A stretch of DNA of 64,000 bases, taken from the NCBI GenBank assembly GCA_014773175.1, contig VXCM01002132.1:62001-126000 (forward strand). The letters are read 5' to 3'. The position numbers and the translations under genes are program-made. Below are positions 23,867-35,152 of the stretch, piece by piece (the stretch's first letter is position 1; each line of letters opens with the position of its first letter). Origin of the DNA: Lucifuga dentata. Taxonomy: Eukaryota; Chordata; Actinopteri; Ophidiiformes; Bythitidae. Below the pieces are notes generated by a model. The model was given only the letters and a program-made list of their open reading frames with translations, did not search any database and was not told where the DNA came from.

Positions 23867-24145
23867 GGAGCCCTTAAAGTCCTAAATAATGTTTTTTTTT
23901 TTAATCTTGTGCACACAAGTTACTATCGAGTTTGCTTAAGATGATTACCTTGTGGGAACAAGTTATCTTATGCGCACAAGTTACTGTCTTGTGAGAACAA
24001 GTTATGTGCACACACTTGTTCCCACAAGATAATAGTTTGTACGCTCAAGATAACTTGTTCCCTCAAGATTCTTATCTTGAGCGCACAACATAATAACTTG
24101 TGCACACAAGATAAAAAAATAAACATTTAGGACTTCAGGCGCTCC
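23867..24145. repeat. Foldback MITE with GTGCACACAAGTTA subrepeats
   Basis: The ends GGAGCCCTTAAAGTCCTAAAT and its near reverse complement at 24121-24145 define a foldback of about 280 bp. The interior is a series of alternating AACAAGTTAT, GTGCACACAAGTTA and reverse-oriented ACTTGTTCCCACAAG words. A partial extra copy of the left arm lies just upstream at 23,768-23,865. Structure is typical of a non-autonomous foldback element. Confidence 0.65.
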
Positions 24146-24267
24146 AAACAATTCACTTTTATCTATACCTCAAATATAATTCCAAATGGATACACTATGA
24201 CCGCACTGCTTGATGTTTAAATCAAAAGTGCTAAAATATGGGGTGTTCAAAACTTAGACGGGCAGTG

Positions 24268-24789
24268 TATGGTGTATTCTTTATGAAGACAGACAAATCA
24301 AATCAGACAAGACTTCTTCCATGTTCATCAGAGTTCCCAAAAATACTTACCCTGCAGTATAAAATCTTGTTGGCCCAGCTGGTCAGTCAGGAGTTAATAC
24401 AGTATATTCAAGTTCAACTGATGCTTCTGGCCATAGTTCTGAATGTGATAATAACTGATGACACAGTTTGAAAGAAAAGAGGAACAAGAGGCTGTACCAC
24501 CCCATTAACGTTTACCGTAGGGTACCATGGGAGTAGAACAGCTTGTGTGTATGAATTTTGAACTTGTCACCAGTGTGTGGGCTACAGTTTTCCTGGACTG
24601 TTGTCACAAATAGGAATTTTCCATTGAGCAAGAAGGCTGCACAAAAGACTAATGCAATGTTAGTCAAACCAGAAGAGTAAAAAGAAATCCACAGAGAGAA
24701 GCAGACTATGGATTAGCCAAAAAGCAGAGAAGTGCAGTAGAAGTGGAAAAGATGATGCAGTCACTGGTTATCACAGCATGAGATCAAGA
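24268..24789. other. ube4a 3' UTR and intergenic spacer
   Basis: Lies between the transposon right end and the ube4a stop codon. No AATAAA or ATTAAA on the minus strand was found in this stretch, so the ube4a polyadenylation site is unresolved. The nearest minus-strand AATAAA downstream is at 23,644-23,649, inside the inverted-repeat element. Confidence 0.4.
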
Positions 24790-24925
24790 CTAGCCGCTAG
24801 GTCCCAGCTGCTGCCTCTCCTGTTTATGCTTATCCAGCCACTGTAAGATCTGCTGTTTGAGCTCCTCGTTTGGCCTGATCTGGTCCATGGTGAGAGGACT
24901 GCGGTTGAAAGGGTCTGTCTGGTCG
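24790..24925 (-). CDS. ube4a: ube4a last coding exon
   Basis: 136 nt after TTTGTTGCAG. It completes the U-box ([19 protein letters not shown]) and ends ...[17 protein letters not shown] with a TAG stop at 24790-24792. Confidence 0.94.
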
Positions 24926-27900
24926 CTGCAACAAAGAAATCAATGAATGACTACTGCACATCAACTTTGCAGGTATATATATGATACTGCTCATATTAAT
25001 TTAGAATTTACAGTAAACCAAATGAGTGCTTCTGTTGCCCACTGGAAATCATTCTACCTTGTAGGAGGATAAACATTTCAGGACTTTGTAAGGGTAACTA
25101 ACCTGAGTAGATGCCTTGCTATGGTGGAGCGGTCTACTGTTACATTGGAGGAAGGGAGAAGAACAGGATCCAGCATCAGCGTGGACATGATGGGATCCAA
25201 GAACTCATCTGGGGCATCTGCATATGTCTCCTCTTCCTGCTGCTGTCTGTCTGCATGAGACTACAGAATGACTAAATGACTTAACATGTTTTTACACCCT
25301 TTATTATGTTCACAAAAGCGCTGCATGTAAACTCCATAGATTTATACTAATTAAACATGTAATTTTATAGTTGTATTCTACCAGTATCTCTAGCAAAGTA
25401 TGCTGACGGTTTACAAACAAAAGTCTACCTTTATCTTATCAGCAAGGATTCCAAAAGCCAGAATCATGTCTCCAGGCTTGTTGATCTTCTTCAGGACCCT
25501 AACTGTCTGGGAAAAGAGTGTAGGAGAGTATGATCGCCCATCCTTTGGGACTGTTGCACAGAAATTCTCCTCATCACTGCAAAAGACAAATACAAACACG
25601 ATTTATGAGTGTTTTTTTTTTTTAAACCAGTTCAGTGATTTTCTACATCTTCTTCTAATTTAAAAAAATATTATGATGATATCTGCAGCATTTGTGCGCA
25701 TCTGCAGGTGTGTGCAGTGATGTGCTTCCCCACCACAGGACATGACACCAGTAAAATATTAACATTAAACAAGAATGGTGACTTGTGAGTTCACAACATA
25801 CCCCAGGTTCAGGTAGATGGTGCAGATGTCAGAAACAAGCTGCTGGGGCTTGAAGTCAAACTCACTGAAGTCTTTGACCTTAAGGGCACCCATCTTAGGA
25901 CCCACCAAGTGCTGCAGAAAGTAGTTGAGCATGGAGATGATCCTTTCAGCCAGGAAGGGGTGCACAAAGATGCCCTTAATCTCTAGCAGTGAGGAATCCA
26001 TAATAAGTAAGATGCTGAGATAAAACATGGAACATATGGAGACAATATTAAAATGCATTAACAACTCAAAAGATCACAAATAATTAGCTTTTCTTTGAGA
26101 CCTGACGTGAGGAAGGCCAGTGTGCCAATGGTCTCGTTGGACATGATGTTGTGGAAGCGTCCCAGCTGCCCAAACATCTGCAGACTAGACTCCTTCTCTC
26201 TTCGGGCATCAGGGGTTAGGCTCTCCCATTCACCTCGATCCCGCTCCAGCTGTAGAATCTTGATTTTACTCAAGTACTATGGGACAAGAGGAGGGGCTAT
26301 GAATTTGATTTTGAGTGTAAATTGAACATACTGATAAAAAAAAAAAAAAAAAANAAAAAAAAAAAAAAAAAGCTTGAGAAAAAGTTAAAGACAGAGGTGG
26401 TGAGGTGGTGCATTTCTAGTCTCACTAAATATGGAACACCTTATGCTATGTAAATACAAAATCTGTGCAAGATTTGCTTGTGCATATGTCCAGTATTTTG
26501 TGTTGTGTGCTTATGCCTAAGTAGCATGTACTGCTCAGTGCTCACTAAGTCATTAGTGTAAAAAATCTTAAACTGAAAAACTGGACAAATGTGAAATCAT
26601 ATCTGCAGTTTATGTGACAAAATAGTCATTACAGAGGTTATTTGTCAAAATTTGTGTGTACGTTTTATATGTATGCAAGCAATGAACTCCAAAATATCTT
26701 GTGTCTTACCTCAATAGCCTCATCTAGTAAAAATATGGCATCATTCATCAGTAAGTTGAGGAACCTGAGGAACAAAGGTGGGTTCATGGCCTCAAGGTTC
26801 TCAGATGCATAGTCTGCCAAATGCTGAAATAAGAAAAGTTCAACCAGTTGAATAGTACATTATGAAAAAAACTGTTTAATAAAATACAGTTCCAGACAAT
26901 TTATTTATTAATTATCAATAAATTCAATGTCCGCTTTAAGAAATGTCTTTCTGTCCATAAAACACCCCACCACCGCCCCCAATCAAACAATTTTATGCAC
27001 ACTACCCCAAACTGTTAAACAACATATTTATGATTTTTCTAGGCATTGTTTCTGCCAAATGTCCATATGATAACAGACAAAAACTCATATTCTTAGCAAC
27101 CACATGAACATAGTAGCAACTCCACACAGAAAGTGCCACTAATCAAACCACAGCTTCTTGCTGTAAAGCACTGAGCCATCATGGTGCTGTCTTTTTAAAC
27201 TCACAGTTTAGTTTAGTTTAGTTTTTTAATCTCAGTTCAGTTTCATGAACCCTTTTGGACAATCAGTACTTCTTACCTTGATGCTCTCTCTGTAATTATC
27301 TTCTCCCCACATGTACTTGAGTATGGGATACATAGGCCTTCTGTAGTTGAATTTCTGTTCAAATTGGTGAGGATCACCTGAAGGAAAAAAAAAGAGGAAA
27401 ACTTAATAAAAAAATCAGCCCATTAGCATTGATTTTATGCAAGTGATCACATAACCTCTTTGAAGGAGCTAAAATGTTGACCCTGAAAATTCAGACCATG
27501 GTTCTTAACATGACAAGCATTTTGTTAATACAACAACAACAAACTTTATTTATATAGCACTTCTCACAAACAAGTTACAAAGTGTTTAACACACAATGCC
27601 ATATAAAAATATATATAAGAAGAATAAAATAGAACTGGTCTCTTAAAGCAAAAAAGATGTAATCGGAAGCACTAAAAAGGCAGATACAAATTACAGAAAA
27701 GCCTGGGAAACTAAATGGTTTTTCAGCTGCTTTTTAAATATGTGGACTGAGTGGGCTTCTCTGAGACTCTGCGGGAGGCTATTCCAAAGATGAGGGGCAG
27801 CAACAGCGAATGCACGATCACCTCTAGTTTTCAGCCTTGATCTCAGGAGCCAGTTAACCCTAATTAGCAGAACTGAAGCTCCTCACAGAGGTCAAAGGGC

Positions 27901-30900
27901 ACAGCAGCTCTTTTAGAACTCTACAATAGTGGTTCTCAATCCTGATCCTTGAGTAATACTGCACTGCATATTTTCTATCTCTTCCTGCTCTACCCACACC
28001 TGATTAGCTAAATCAGGTGTGTTCACTTGATCAAGAGTTGGTGCCTTCCAGATCTCGATTGACTAAATACACCTGATTTAGCTCATCCAGTGTGGGTAGA
28101 GCAGGAGAGATGGAAAATATGCAGTGCAGTGGTACTCGAGGACCAGGATTGAAAACCACTGTTGTAGTGTATACTGGTTATCATTACTGTCCTTTTCTGG
28201 GTGGCAATTGTTGCAGTTGACTTTGGATGTTTTTGATGTGTGTTTTTTTTGTTGTTGATTGTTTTAATTGTTGTTCAGCACCTAAAGTATTGAGATATAC
28301 GCTTTACAAATGAATTTTTTTTAAATTCTTATTATTATATAGTTAGATATTCTTAAAAACACATGCTCAGGTCACTGTACATCTACCACAAAGCTACCAC
28401 TAGCAATTCAAAACTCATAAGGAAAAACAGCTTTACCTGTGAACTCAATGTCTACAAACACAGTGATGAGGGCCTCGGCCAGCTGAGGCGCTTGTCTGTA
28501 GGAACAGAAGACTCTCTCTCGCTGGAACACCATTGGCTGAGGAGCACCGGGAGCCACTGGCTCCATGTGAGGCATCACCGCCTCTAAGACCTCGGCCAGC
28601 TTTGCTCGTAAATGAGGATTCTTCATTCTAATGAGAAGAAAGGACGGACGGACAAGTACCACATAAGCTCCACTGGATCTCAACAGTTATTTCTTTCAGT
28701 TCACCTCAACAGATACACCACTTTTTGTTGCGTACCTCTCTACATTACCCATGAAGACAGTAATGAAGTTAAGGATCTGCTCCAGACTTTCCGCAGAAGA
28801 CTCCAAGACATCGTCAGCAAATCGACGCAGGAAAATGAAAAAATCTCCCAAGTTCTCTGCGAAAAACTCTGGCAAACATTAAAAAAAGGCCCAATTAAGT
28901 CATGACTGAAATGTTAAGGAATGTTCACCATGAATAAATTAATCATCTCAATTTATCTTGAGTGACTATGCACATTTGCAGTCAAAACATTTTCTGCATC
29001 TAATCCAAAAACACAGAGATTGAATCAGGCCAGATGATGAAACACATGTGGATTCTTTCTAACCAACATATTTATGAGCCTTAACCAGCGCACCAATACA
29101 CTCAAGCAACATTAATACCAGAATTTTGACTAGATGTGTAACTGATTTAACATATTCTAAAATGGTTTGGTAAATGGAGCAACAGCTATTTTAACTGTAG
29201 ATTTTACATTTCTGGTCCCTGATAGACCTCTCTAATGGCGGACGTTTTTATATGTCAAATACAGGTGTAACTAATGACATTAATAACAGATGCATCCATT
29301 GAGGTGTATGCTGGTACTCTACTATCATTACTTTTATTAGCTACACCTGTGCTTTTCCTGCTAACAAGTCAAAATGTCTACCATGAATAAGGCCTATTAT
29401 GTTCAGGCTGAGAATATAAGGGGCAGGACTTTCTGTTTGGCTGAAAGTGTAGTGTACTGGCACATGTGACCTACCTGGTACATAGCAGAGCATAGTATGC
29501 TGTAGGGAGGGCAGGGGAAAGCTTAGTGCTACATGGTCTGGTCCCTGGTTTCCCATGCCAAGCTGAACAAGAAGAGCAGCAGTGGAAGCTTGTAGGTTAA
29601 GGCAGCATTGCAGCATGGCAGGTTGTGTGGCAGCAGCTTTGGTAGACAGGTACACAATCATCAGACGCTCAAACTGCTCCAGGAGCTGCTCTGACATCGG
29701 ATTGCCTGTTCGCTGGGCTTCCTGCCATGTAACCTGGAGCCGGTGGAGAGACTGGTTCATCTTCACCATCTGCTCGTGGAGTCTGCACGTACACATTAAG
29801 CATGCACAGGTAGGTGAGCACAGACAGAACAAGGCAGCACAGATGAATGCCGACATATTGTGCAAACATAAGGAAAACATACATCTTTTCTGTAAGGTCT
29901 GTGAATCTGTCCTCTCTTTAATTTCTTTATAGTTGGTTGTTGATGTGTGTGTGTGTGTGTGTGTGTACCTGTGGAAGCCAAGATGAAGGGTGAGCTGTGT
30001 GAAGATGAGGTTTTCAGTCAGCAGGCTGTAGGACTGGGCAGACTCCACTAGCTGCTGGGGAGGCACGGGGATCAGACAGGTTTCCTTGTCGAGGCCTTGT
30101 AAAAGAGACAGGTAATCATTTAGTCCTCATAATTCTTACCAGAGTTTGCTACATTAATGCTGCTACTGCACAATAAAGCCGTTCTATGAAATTTAAGAGG
30201 GAAATGAATTTAAACCAGTAAAAGGGGAACAGTTGATGACATTATCACATTGTTTTATGTGTATATATATAGATTACCTCTGGCATGCACGTTGCGATTG
30301 CATCTCTCTTCTTCGCTCAGCTCTTTGAGTGCACAGTAGGAAGGGTTGAAGGTGAGCAGTTTTGGTGAACGTGGCCGACAGAAGGGCTGGCACAGCTTCA
30401 CCAGAGCTGCACCTAAGTTTAGGAAGAATGCATCTGAGGCATACATCTGGAAGAAGATCTCAGGCATCTGATTGGCCCATATCTTGGCACGACCAGCATT
30501 AGCCTGCAGACAACTACCTAACCAAGAGAGCAGCAAGTGCCGCGTCTCGCCAGAGCGCTGAAGCAAGTTCTTCAGGATTTGTTGCAGCTTGTCATGATAC
30601 TGGCCCATAAACTGAAACACAAGGAAAGATGAATCATTAGCCCTAATGGATGTGTACACATAACTTCAAGGTTCACAAGTTCAAATAGCACAAAAAGTTT
30701 TGCCACTTTACATGGCAGTCTTTTTATTTAATTAAAAGATGATCTTTGACACACCATCTGTTTCAGGAATAAAAGCAAAACTGTGTTCTGAACTAAATAA
30801 ACTAAGAACAGCTTTACACTAAGGACCTCCTAACATGGAATGACTCCCTGCGGGACTCTTTAAGGCCAGACCTGATGTCACGCTGAATTCCTGTGTCTAG

Positions 30901-33900
30901 TCATTTCCACAAGAAGTGGGCATGAAGCGCAGCTTTGGCAGTGCATCTCTTTAATGTCTTTCATAGACTCAAACAGGTCATGGCTTATCGCAAATTATGT
31001 ATATTTTTCAAAATCCAATCTTTGAAGTTTAACTACCACTTGGATTTCAGACTATTTTGAATTTCATCTGTCTTAACAAAAAAAAAAAAAAAAAAAAAAA
31101 AAATCTAACACAGAACCAGAGGAAAATATATTTGCTGATCTTTTGAGGGCTCCAAAACTTGCACATTCATTACTATTTTATACAGACATACAAAACATTT
31201 GTCTATGCAAATGAAGTAATTTAAAAACAATTAATTTATTCACTAATTCAGCTTGGATGCTTTTGGCAACTCGTATCAAAAAACATATGCACAGCATCAC
31301 AGACACAGTGACCTACAGAGATCAGCAGTATGCAGAGAGAAGGTAAGTGAATTCTGCTTCAGCGTCATCAGATATACTGAGGCATGGCAACGTCAGTCAA
31401 CAGTCATGCATCCATATGGCCAATAGTGCAGACAAATGAAATGCAAGTGTGTGAGTGAAGGAAGGAATGAATAAGAACAGCTAAGAACTGTGAATTCATT
31501 CAAAATTACCCACAACATGATGAAAAAGACTAATTATTAATTCACTGAGAAAACGGATATAATATTACAGTTTATTTTAGCTAAAACAGGAACTGCTTCT
31601 GATGAAAACAGTGTCTGTTCACCTGGTGGATGTTGGCCTCCTGGACCTTTGTCTCCTGGGCACTGGAGCGGGACGGATTCAGGAAATAGCCATGTCCCTC
31701 CACTACACCTGGAGTTTTCAACAGGCAGGAAATACTCAGCACTGTCCCCAGTAGGCTCTTCTGATACTGCAAACCATTAGCTGGGTCTTTGGGCTGAATG
31801 TGTTCCACTAATACCTAAGAGTGGAGGAGAAAAACGAACAATATAATAAACTGTGGGATGGTTTTGCTATTTCTAGTCACTGAAAAAACAAACTTTAAAA
31901 GTTGATAGTATTAAGGAGATCAGGGTAGCACTGTGAAATATTATGTGATTACTAATTGTGATTATTGTATATTACTTGATTTCTAGTGACTCAAAGCTTC
32001 AAGCTTCTTTTAATAGAATTTGCAAATATAAGGTCCCTATGTGTGTTTCCCAACCTTAGCGATATCTTTATTGTGGCTGAAGTAGAGAAGAACATCTAGG
32101 TAGGAGTAGAGGAGAGGCTGACACAGGTCCAAGTCTTTGATGCGTCCCTGAAAGATATCAAACACTGGCCCTATCACCTCCTCGAAAGTGCGCACCTCCT
32201 GCTCAGAGAGCAGACCTGCGATGACCTCCTCCACAAATTCAACCACCTCTTCAGGTTCTGAAATGCAGTGACATGGAAAATAACTTTGTAAGAGAAGGAA
32301 AAGAGAACAGAAGAATAATTAGGTCTCAAGTGGCCTAATCCGGGACCTACGTGCTCCACTGAAACCCTCCAGCAGCAGGTCCAGAAGCTGTTCGTAGATA
32401 TTCTGGCTGACATAGATCTCTGGGGTGAGCAAGACTGTCCGCATGTTAGACACTGTCAGATTCTTACAGCGCACAGCAAACGACAGTAACTTCTCTGGTA
32501 CTTTTTTCACCTGGCGCACAGAAAATTAAACCATGTAAGAGTATAGTTTATTACCTAGATTACCCAAATTTACTGAGGCTTAATCAGCATGCGATTACTG
32601 GACAACTTTTAAAAAACAGTCACACCGAAATGCTCCAATTATGAAGAAATGTAGAAATGTTCCCACCTCTTCCTTGGCCCTCTGGCAGCATGCATAGAGG
32701 TAAGGGATGGCACGTTTCTCCCCGGCATCGCGGTCAGCAGACAGGTTAACAGCGCTGCAGGAGGTCATGTAGATAAGGTGGTTTCCTGGCTCGAGTAGCA
32801 GCAGACGATTAAACAGAGCCTGGATGATGAATTGAAACAACAGACAGAATGCAGTCAGTGTTAAACATCCAGTGTATTTACTTGCTTTGATGTGGTGCTG
32901 ATTTAACCTTTAACTTAGCTCAACCACATATTTTTTAATCCCCTAAAATATAACGTAATCAAATCCTCATATCCCATGTAACACCTAAACATTTATCTGT
33001 TCCTTACTTAATGCATCTGAGCTCCAAATGTATAATTTTCTGCCTCTGAATGTATTCTAAGTCTGTTTTGCTCTTGGTTTTGCTCACATTTATTCACCAA
33101 CAGTATCAAATGTTTTGTGCTTTACTGAGTAATAAACAACAAATGGAAAGAAAAGAGTTCTTATCAATTCTTATCAAAGAGTGGAAGATCATGGACATCA
33201 TTTGTAGTGAGACTGATGCTATCTGACCTGTTCTATGTTATCCATGTCAAGCCAGTCCTGCCCATCCAGATCTGCAGCCATTTCCTCCAGGTATACGCAG
33301 CGAGGAGGGATCCCATTACCTCCTCTCAGATTAGGATCACCTAGGGAGACAATAAAACCATGGTCCATTAAATATATTCAGATCAAATCAAAGTCCAAAA
33401 ATAAGCTTGAAGCTAAAAGCAAACCAAGCAAAAACACTAGAGTAAGTGTGAATTAAACAGAATAACAGAATTTTGCCAGGAGGATTAAATGCACAATATG
33501 TATTTGCTTTGGTTTATTTCAGACTAACAGAGGTTGTCAAATAATTCATAACAAAGCAGAACGGGGGGGGCGGGGGGGGGGGGNGGGGCAGCTTTATTCT
33601 TCATTTCCTGATCATCATGACTCATCTTTGAGCTGTCTCAGTGGAGGACAGAGCAACCAGCTGAGACAGTGAGAGTCTCTGTGTTATCTAAGGGTGGTGA
33701 GTCATCTGCTGCTTACTGGAAACTTTAAATTTGACTTTCAAGATGGACAGCACCATCCAGTACAAATGTGAATAACAGATGTGAATATTTTCAGAAGAAA
33801 AGCACAGTTCCAACATCAGGCACTTTTCTTTCAGTCTGACTGAAGGAAAAGACTTTGTCATCAGTATGAATGGGTCAACACAGGTTACCTGGCCTGCTCT

Positions 33901-35111
33901 GTACCCCTGCTCACATGCAGGTTTTCACAGCTCTCGTACTGCGGCTTCGGTGAATACAGGTTACTACAGTATGTACACTGAGTTATCGGGTTACTAGGTA
34001 CAATAACACAATCCACTGAAAAAGCCCTGCAATTACTCCTAGCCTTCTAATGCTAATAATGTTCAGTTTTTGTTGCATCAGGGAGGCATTGATTAAACTC
34101 TATGACAATATTCTAGTTATACAGAATGAATATAGAGTAATAGGTGAATGAATGTAGAGTAATATGTTTACAGTTGATTACAGGTTTTATTAAAAATGTT
34201 TCTAAAATAAACCTACACTTGTGAGTTCAATGTCTGTCTGTCCCTTCTGGCCTCAGAATAAGTGCATACAACACAAACCAGACGTGCAAGCTCAGAGGTC
34301 TATATTCAGTATCAAAAAGCAGGTTTAATGATGTCGACTGAATGCACATAGTAAATCCAGAACACCCNCCCCCCCCCCCAATCTGGATCATGGACTGAAG
34401 AAAGAGGGTTTTATTCGGTTGAGTCCATCGATCGGCGTCAAAACCAAACATAGAAGAATCTAATAAAATTACAAAACTTTATGAAAAATAACATCAACAG
34501 CATTCCTTTTGCTATGGGTATATTTAATCAAAAATAAGATCAAAATAAAATACTTACACATTATATCTAATGATCTAAATATTCTAGGATCTGTTTAAGA
34601 TATAGATCAAAGTCTAATATTGTTCTGCTTTTACTCACTGTTTTCCAGTGTGATCAGGAATATTCGTTGGATCATATGGTTGACATTGAGTTGCTCACAC
34701 AGCTCTTGGCGAGAGCGGAATGAACGGCTGATCTCTGCCACAGAGTCGTCATTTTCATCAACGCTGTCTGACACAGAGTTCTCCGACTCTGACTGGCTTT
34801 CTCCTGAATCCTCCACTGCAATACAATATGCAGAAGGTATACATAATTTAAACTGAAAAAAATGTCAGTAAGGAAAAATAAAATAAAGATGCAGATGCTT
34901 TTCTGATATTTTTGGGACTGAGAACTATGGACCTAAACAAATAAAGTGTGAGATTACAGAGAACTGGATAACTGTACTCACATGGTGGTTCAGCAGACAC
35001 CTGTGGTGGTTTTTGGCCTGACACAAACTGCTTGGCATCAGCCAGCGAGCTGAAGAGGGCAGCAAAGGGGTTGCAGGAGATGTTCTGGTTGTTGTTGCCC
35101 TGGTCAGTCAT
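24790..35111 (-). CDS. ube4a: Ubiquitin conjugation factor E4 A (U-box E3/E4 ligase)
   Basis: Cytosolic/nuclear U-box ligase that elongates ubiquitin chains. There are 19 coding exons, all with consistent phases: 34982-35111, 34639-34815, 33228-33340, 32667-32819, 32351-32510, 32055-32257, 31623-31814, 30278-30611, 29969-30095, 29475-29782, 28736-28868, 28437-28627, 27277-27377, 26710-26823, 26102-26276, 25802-25982, 25429-25576, 25103-25242, 24790-24925. The CDS is 3,216 nt, 1,071 residues (human about 1,066). The start [20 protein letters not shown] matches the human N-terminus. The Ufd2 core (e.g. [39 protein letters not shown]) is highly conserved, and the U-box ([20 protein letters not shown]) lies in the last two exons. 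It is transcribed toward kmt2a. The exon 18 acceptor is ambiguous among overlapping AGs (25242 or 25250); 25242 keeps the frame. Confidence 0.96.
25103..25242 (-). CDS. ube4a: ube4a exon 18 (U-box, first half)
   Basis: Encodes [40 protein letters not shown] and IARHLLS. This is the U-box core: the DEFLDPIM E2-contact loop, then DPV.LPS, then the RSTI helix start. Human has STLMCDPVVLPS; the fish has Leu at the Cys position, and U-boxes do not use zinc ligands, so function should be unaffected. The next exon supplies [19 protein letters not shown]. Confidence 0.93.
27529..27920 (-). mobile_element. 3' fragment of an L2/CR1-like LINE
   Basis: In a ube4a intron. On the minus strand an intact frame reads [40 protein letters not shown] and [12 protein letters not shown] followed by a stop. 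That is the typical C-terminus of fish non-LTR retrotransposon reverse transcriptases. The 3' UTR ends AAGTGCTATATAAATAAAGT then TTGTTGTTG, a characteristic LINE 3' tail with short repeats. The element is 5'-truncated. Confidence 0.75.
27921..28167. repeat. Long foldback (palindromic) MITE in ube4a intron
   Basis: The left arm starts CTACAATAGTGGTTCTCAAT and runs about 95 bp to ...CTAAATCAGGTG. The right arm reversed starts CTACAACAGTGGTTTTCAAT and follows the left arm with few mismatches, including GCACTGCATATTTTC and CTGCTCTACCCACAC. The spacer is about 50 bp. Such a structure would form a strong hairpin in the ube4a pre-mRNA. Confidence 0.8.
28168..28345 (+). mobile_element. Probable LINE 3' tail, plus strand
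   Basis: Ends GTTCAGCACCTAAAGTATTG, AGATATACGCTTTACAAATG, then an AT-rich tail. This resembles the 3' UTR of L2-like fish LINEs (CAGCAC..., GCTNTANAAAT). No coding part remains. Confidence 0.35.
29944..29966. repeat. (TG)11 microsatellite abutting ube4a exon 9 donor
   Basis: Reads (CA)11 on the transcribed strand and merges with the donor GTACAC. Confidence 0.95.
29969..30095 (-). CDS. ube4a: ube4a exon 9 with donor fused to a CA repeat
   Basis: 127 nt, phase 1 to 2. It encodes [40 protein letters not shown] and FH. The donor is GTACACAC..., the start of a (CA)11 microsatellite on the transcribed strand (29944-29966). Confidence 0.93.
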
Positions 35112-35152
35112 CTCACTAGGGCTCAACACTCACTCCATCCAAAATCCCAACC
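34982..35152 (-). CDS. ube4a: ube4a first coding exon with short 5' UTR
   Basis: ATG at 35109-35111, 43 codons ([20 protein letters not shown], then [14 protein letters not shown]...), donor GTGAGTAC. A 3' splice site TGCCTTTAG sits at 35153-35161, so 35112-35152 is 5' UTR in this exon and transcription starts further upstream, in a separate exon. Confidence 0.85.

Larger units (their letters stand above)
22378..24267. mobile_element. Tc1/mariner-like inverted-repeat element, about 1.9 kb
   Basis: The left end reads CACTGCCAGTCAAAAATTAC... inward and the right end, reversed, reads CACTGCCCGTCTAAGTTTTG.... Both continue into matching ACACCC(C/T)ATATTTT blocks, giving imperfect terminal inverted repeats of about 38 bp. 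The right end is followed by TA; the left flank is AA, so the TA duplication has decayed. CACTGCC(A/C)GTCAAAA-type ends are typical of fish Tc1-like families. No recognisable transposase (no HPPYSPDLNP-like or DDE block) remains. A nested foldback lies at 23867-24145. Confidence 0.6.

Noticed and set aside
28612..28905. 97-codon plus-strand open frame overlapping ube4a exon 11
   Set aside because: Antisense shadow of a firmly identified ube4a exon.
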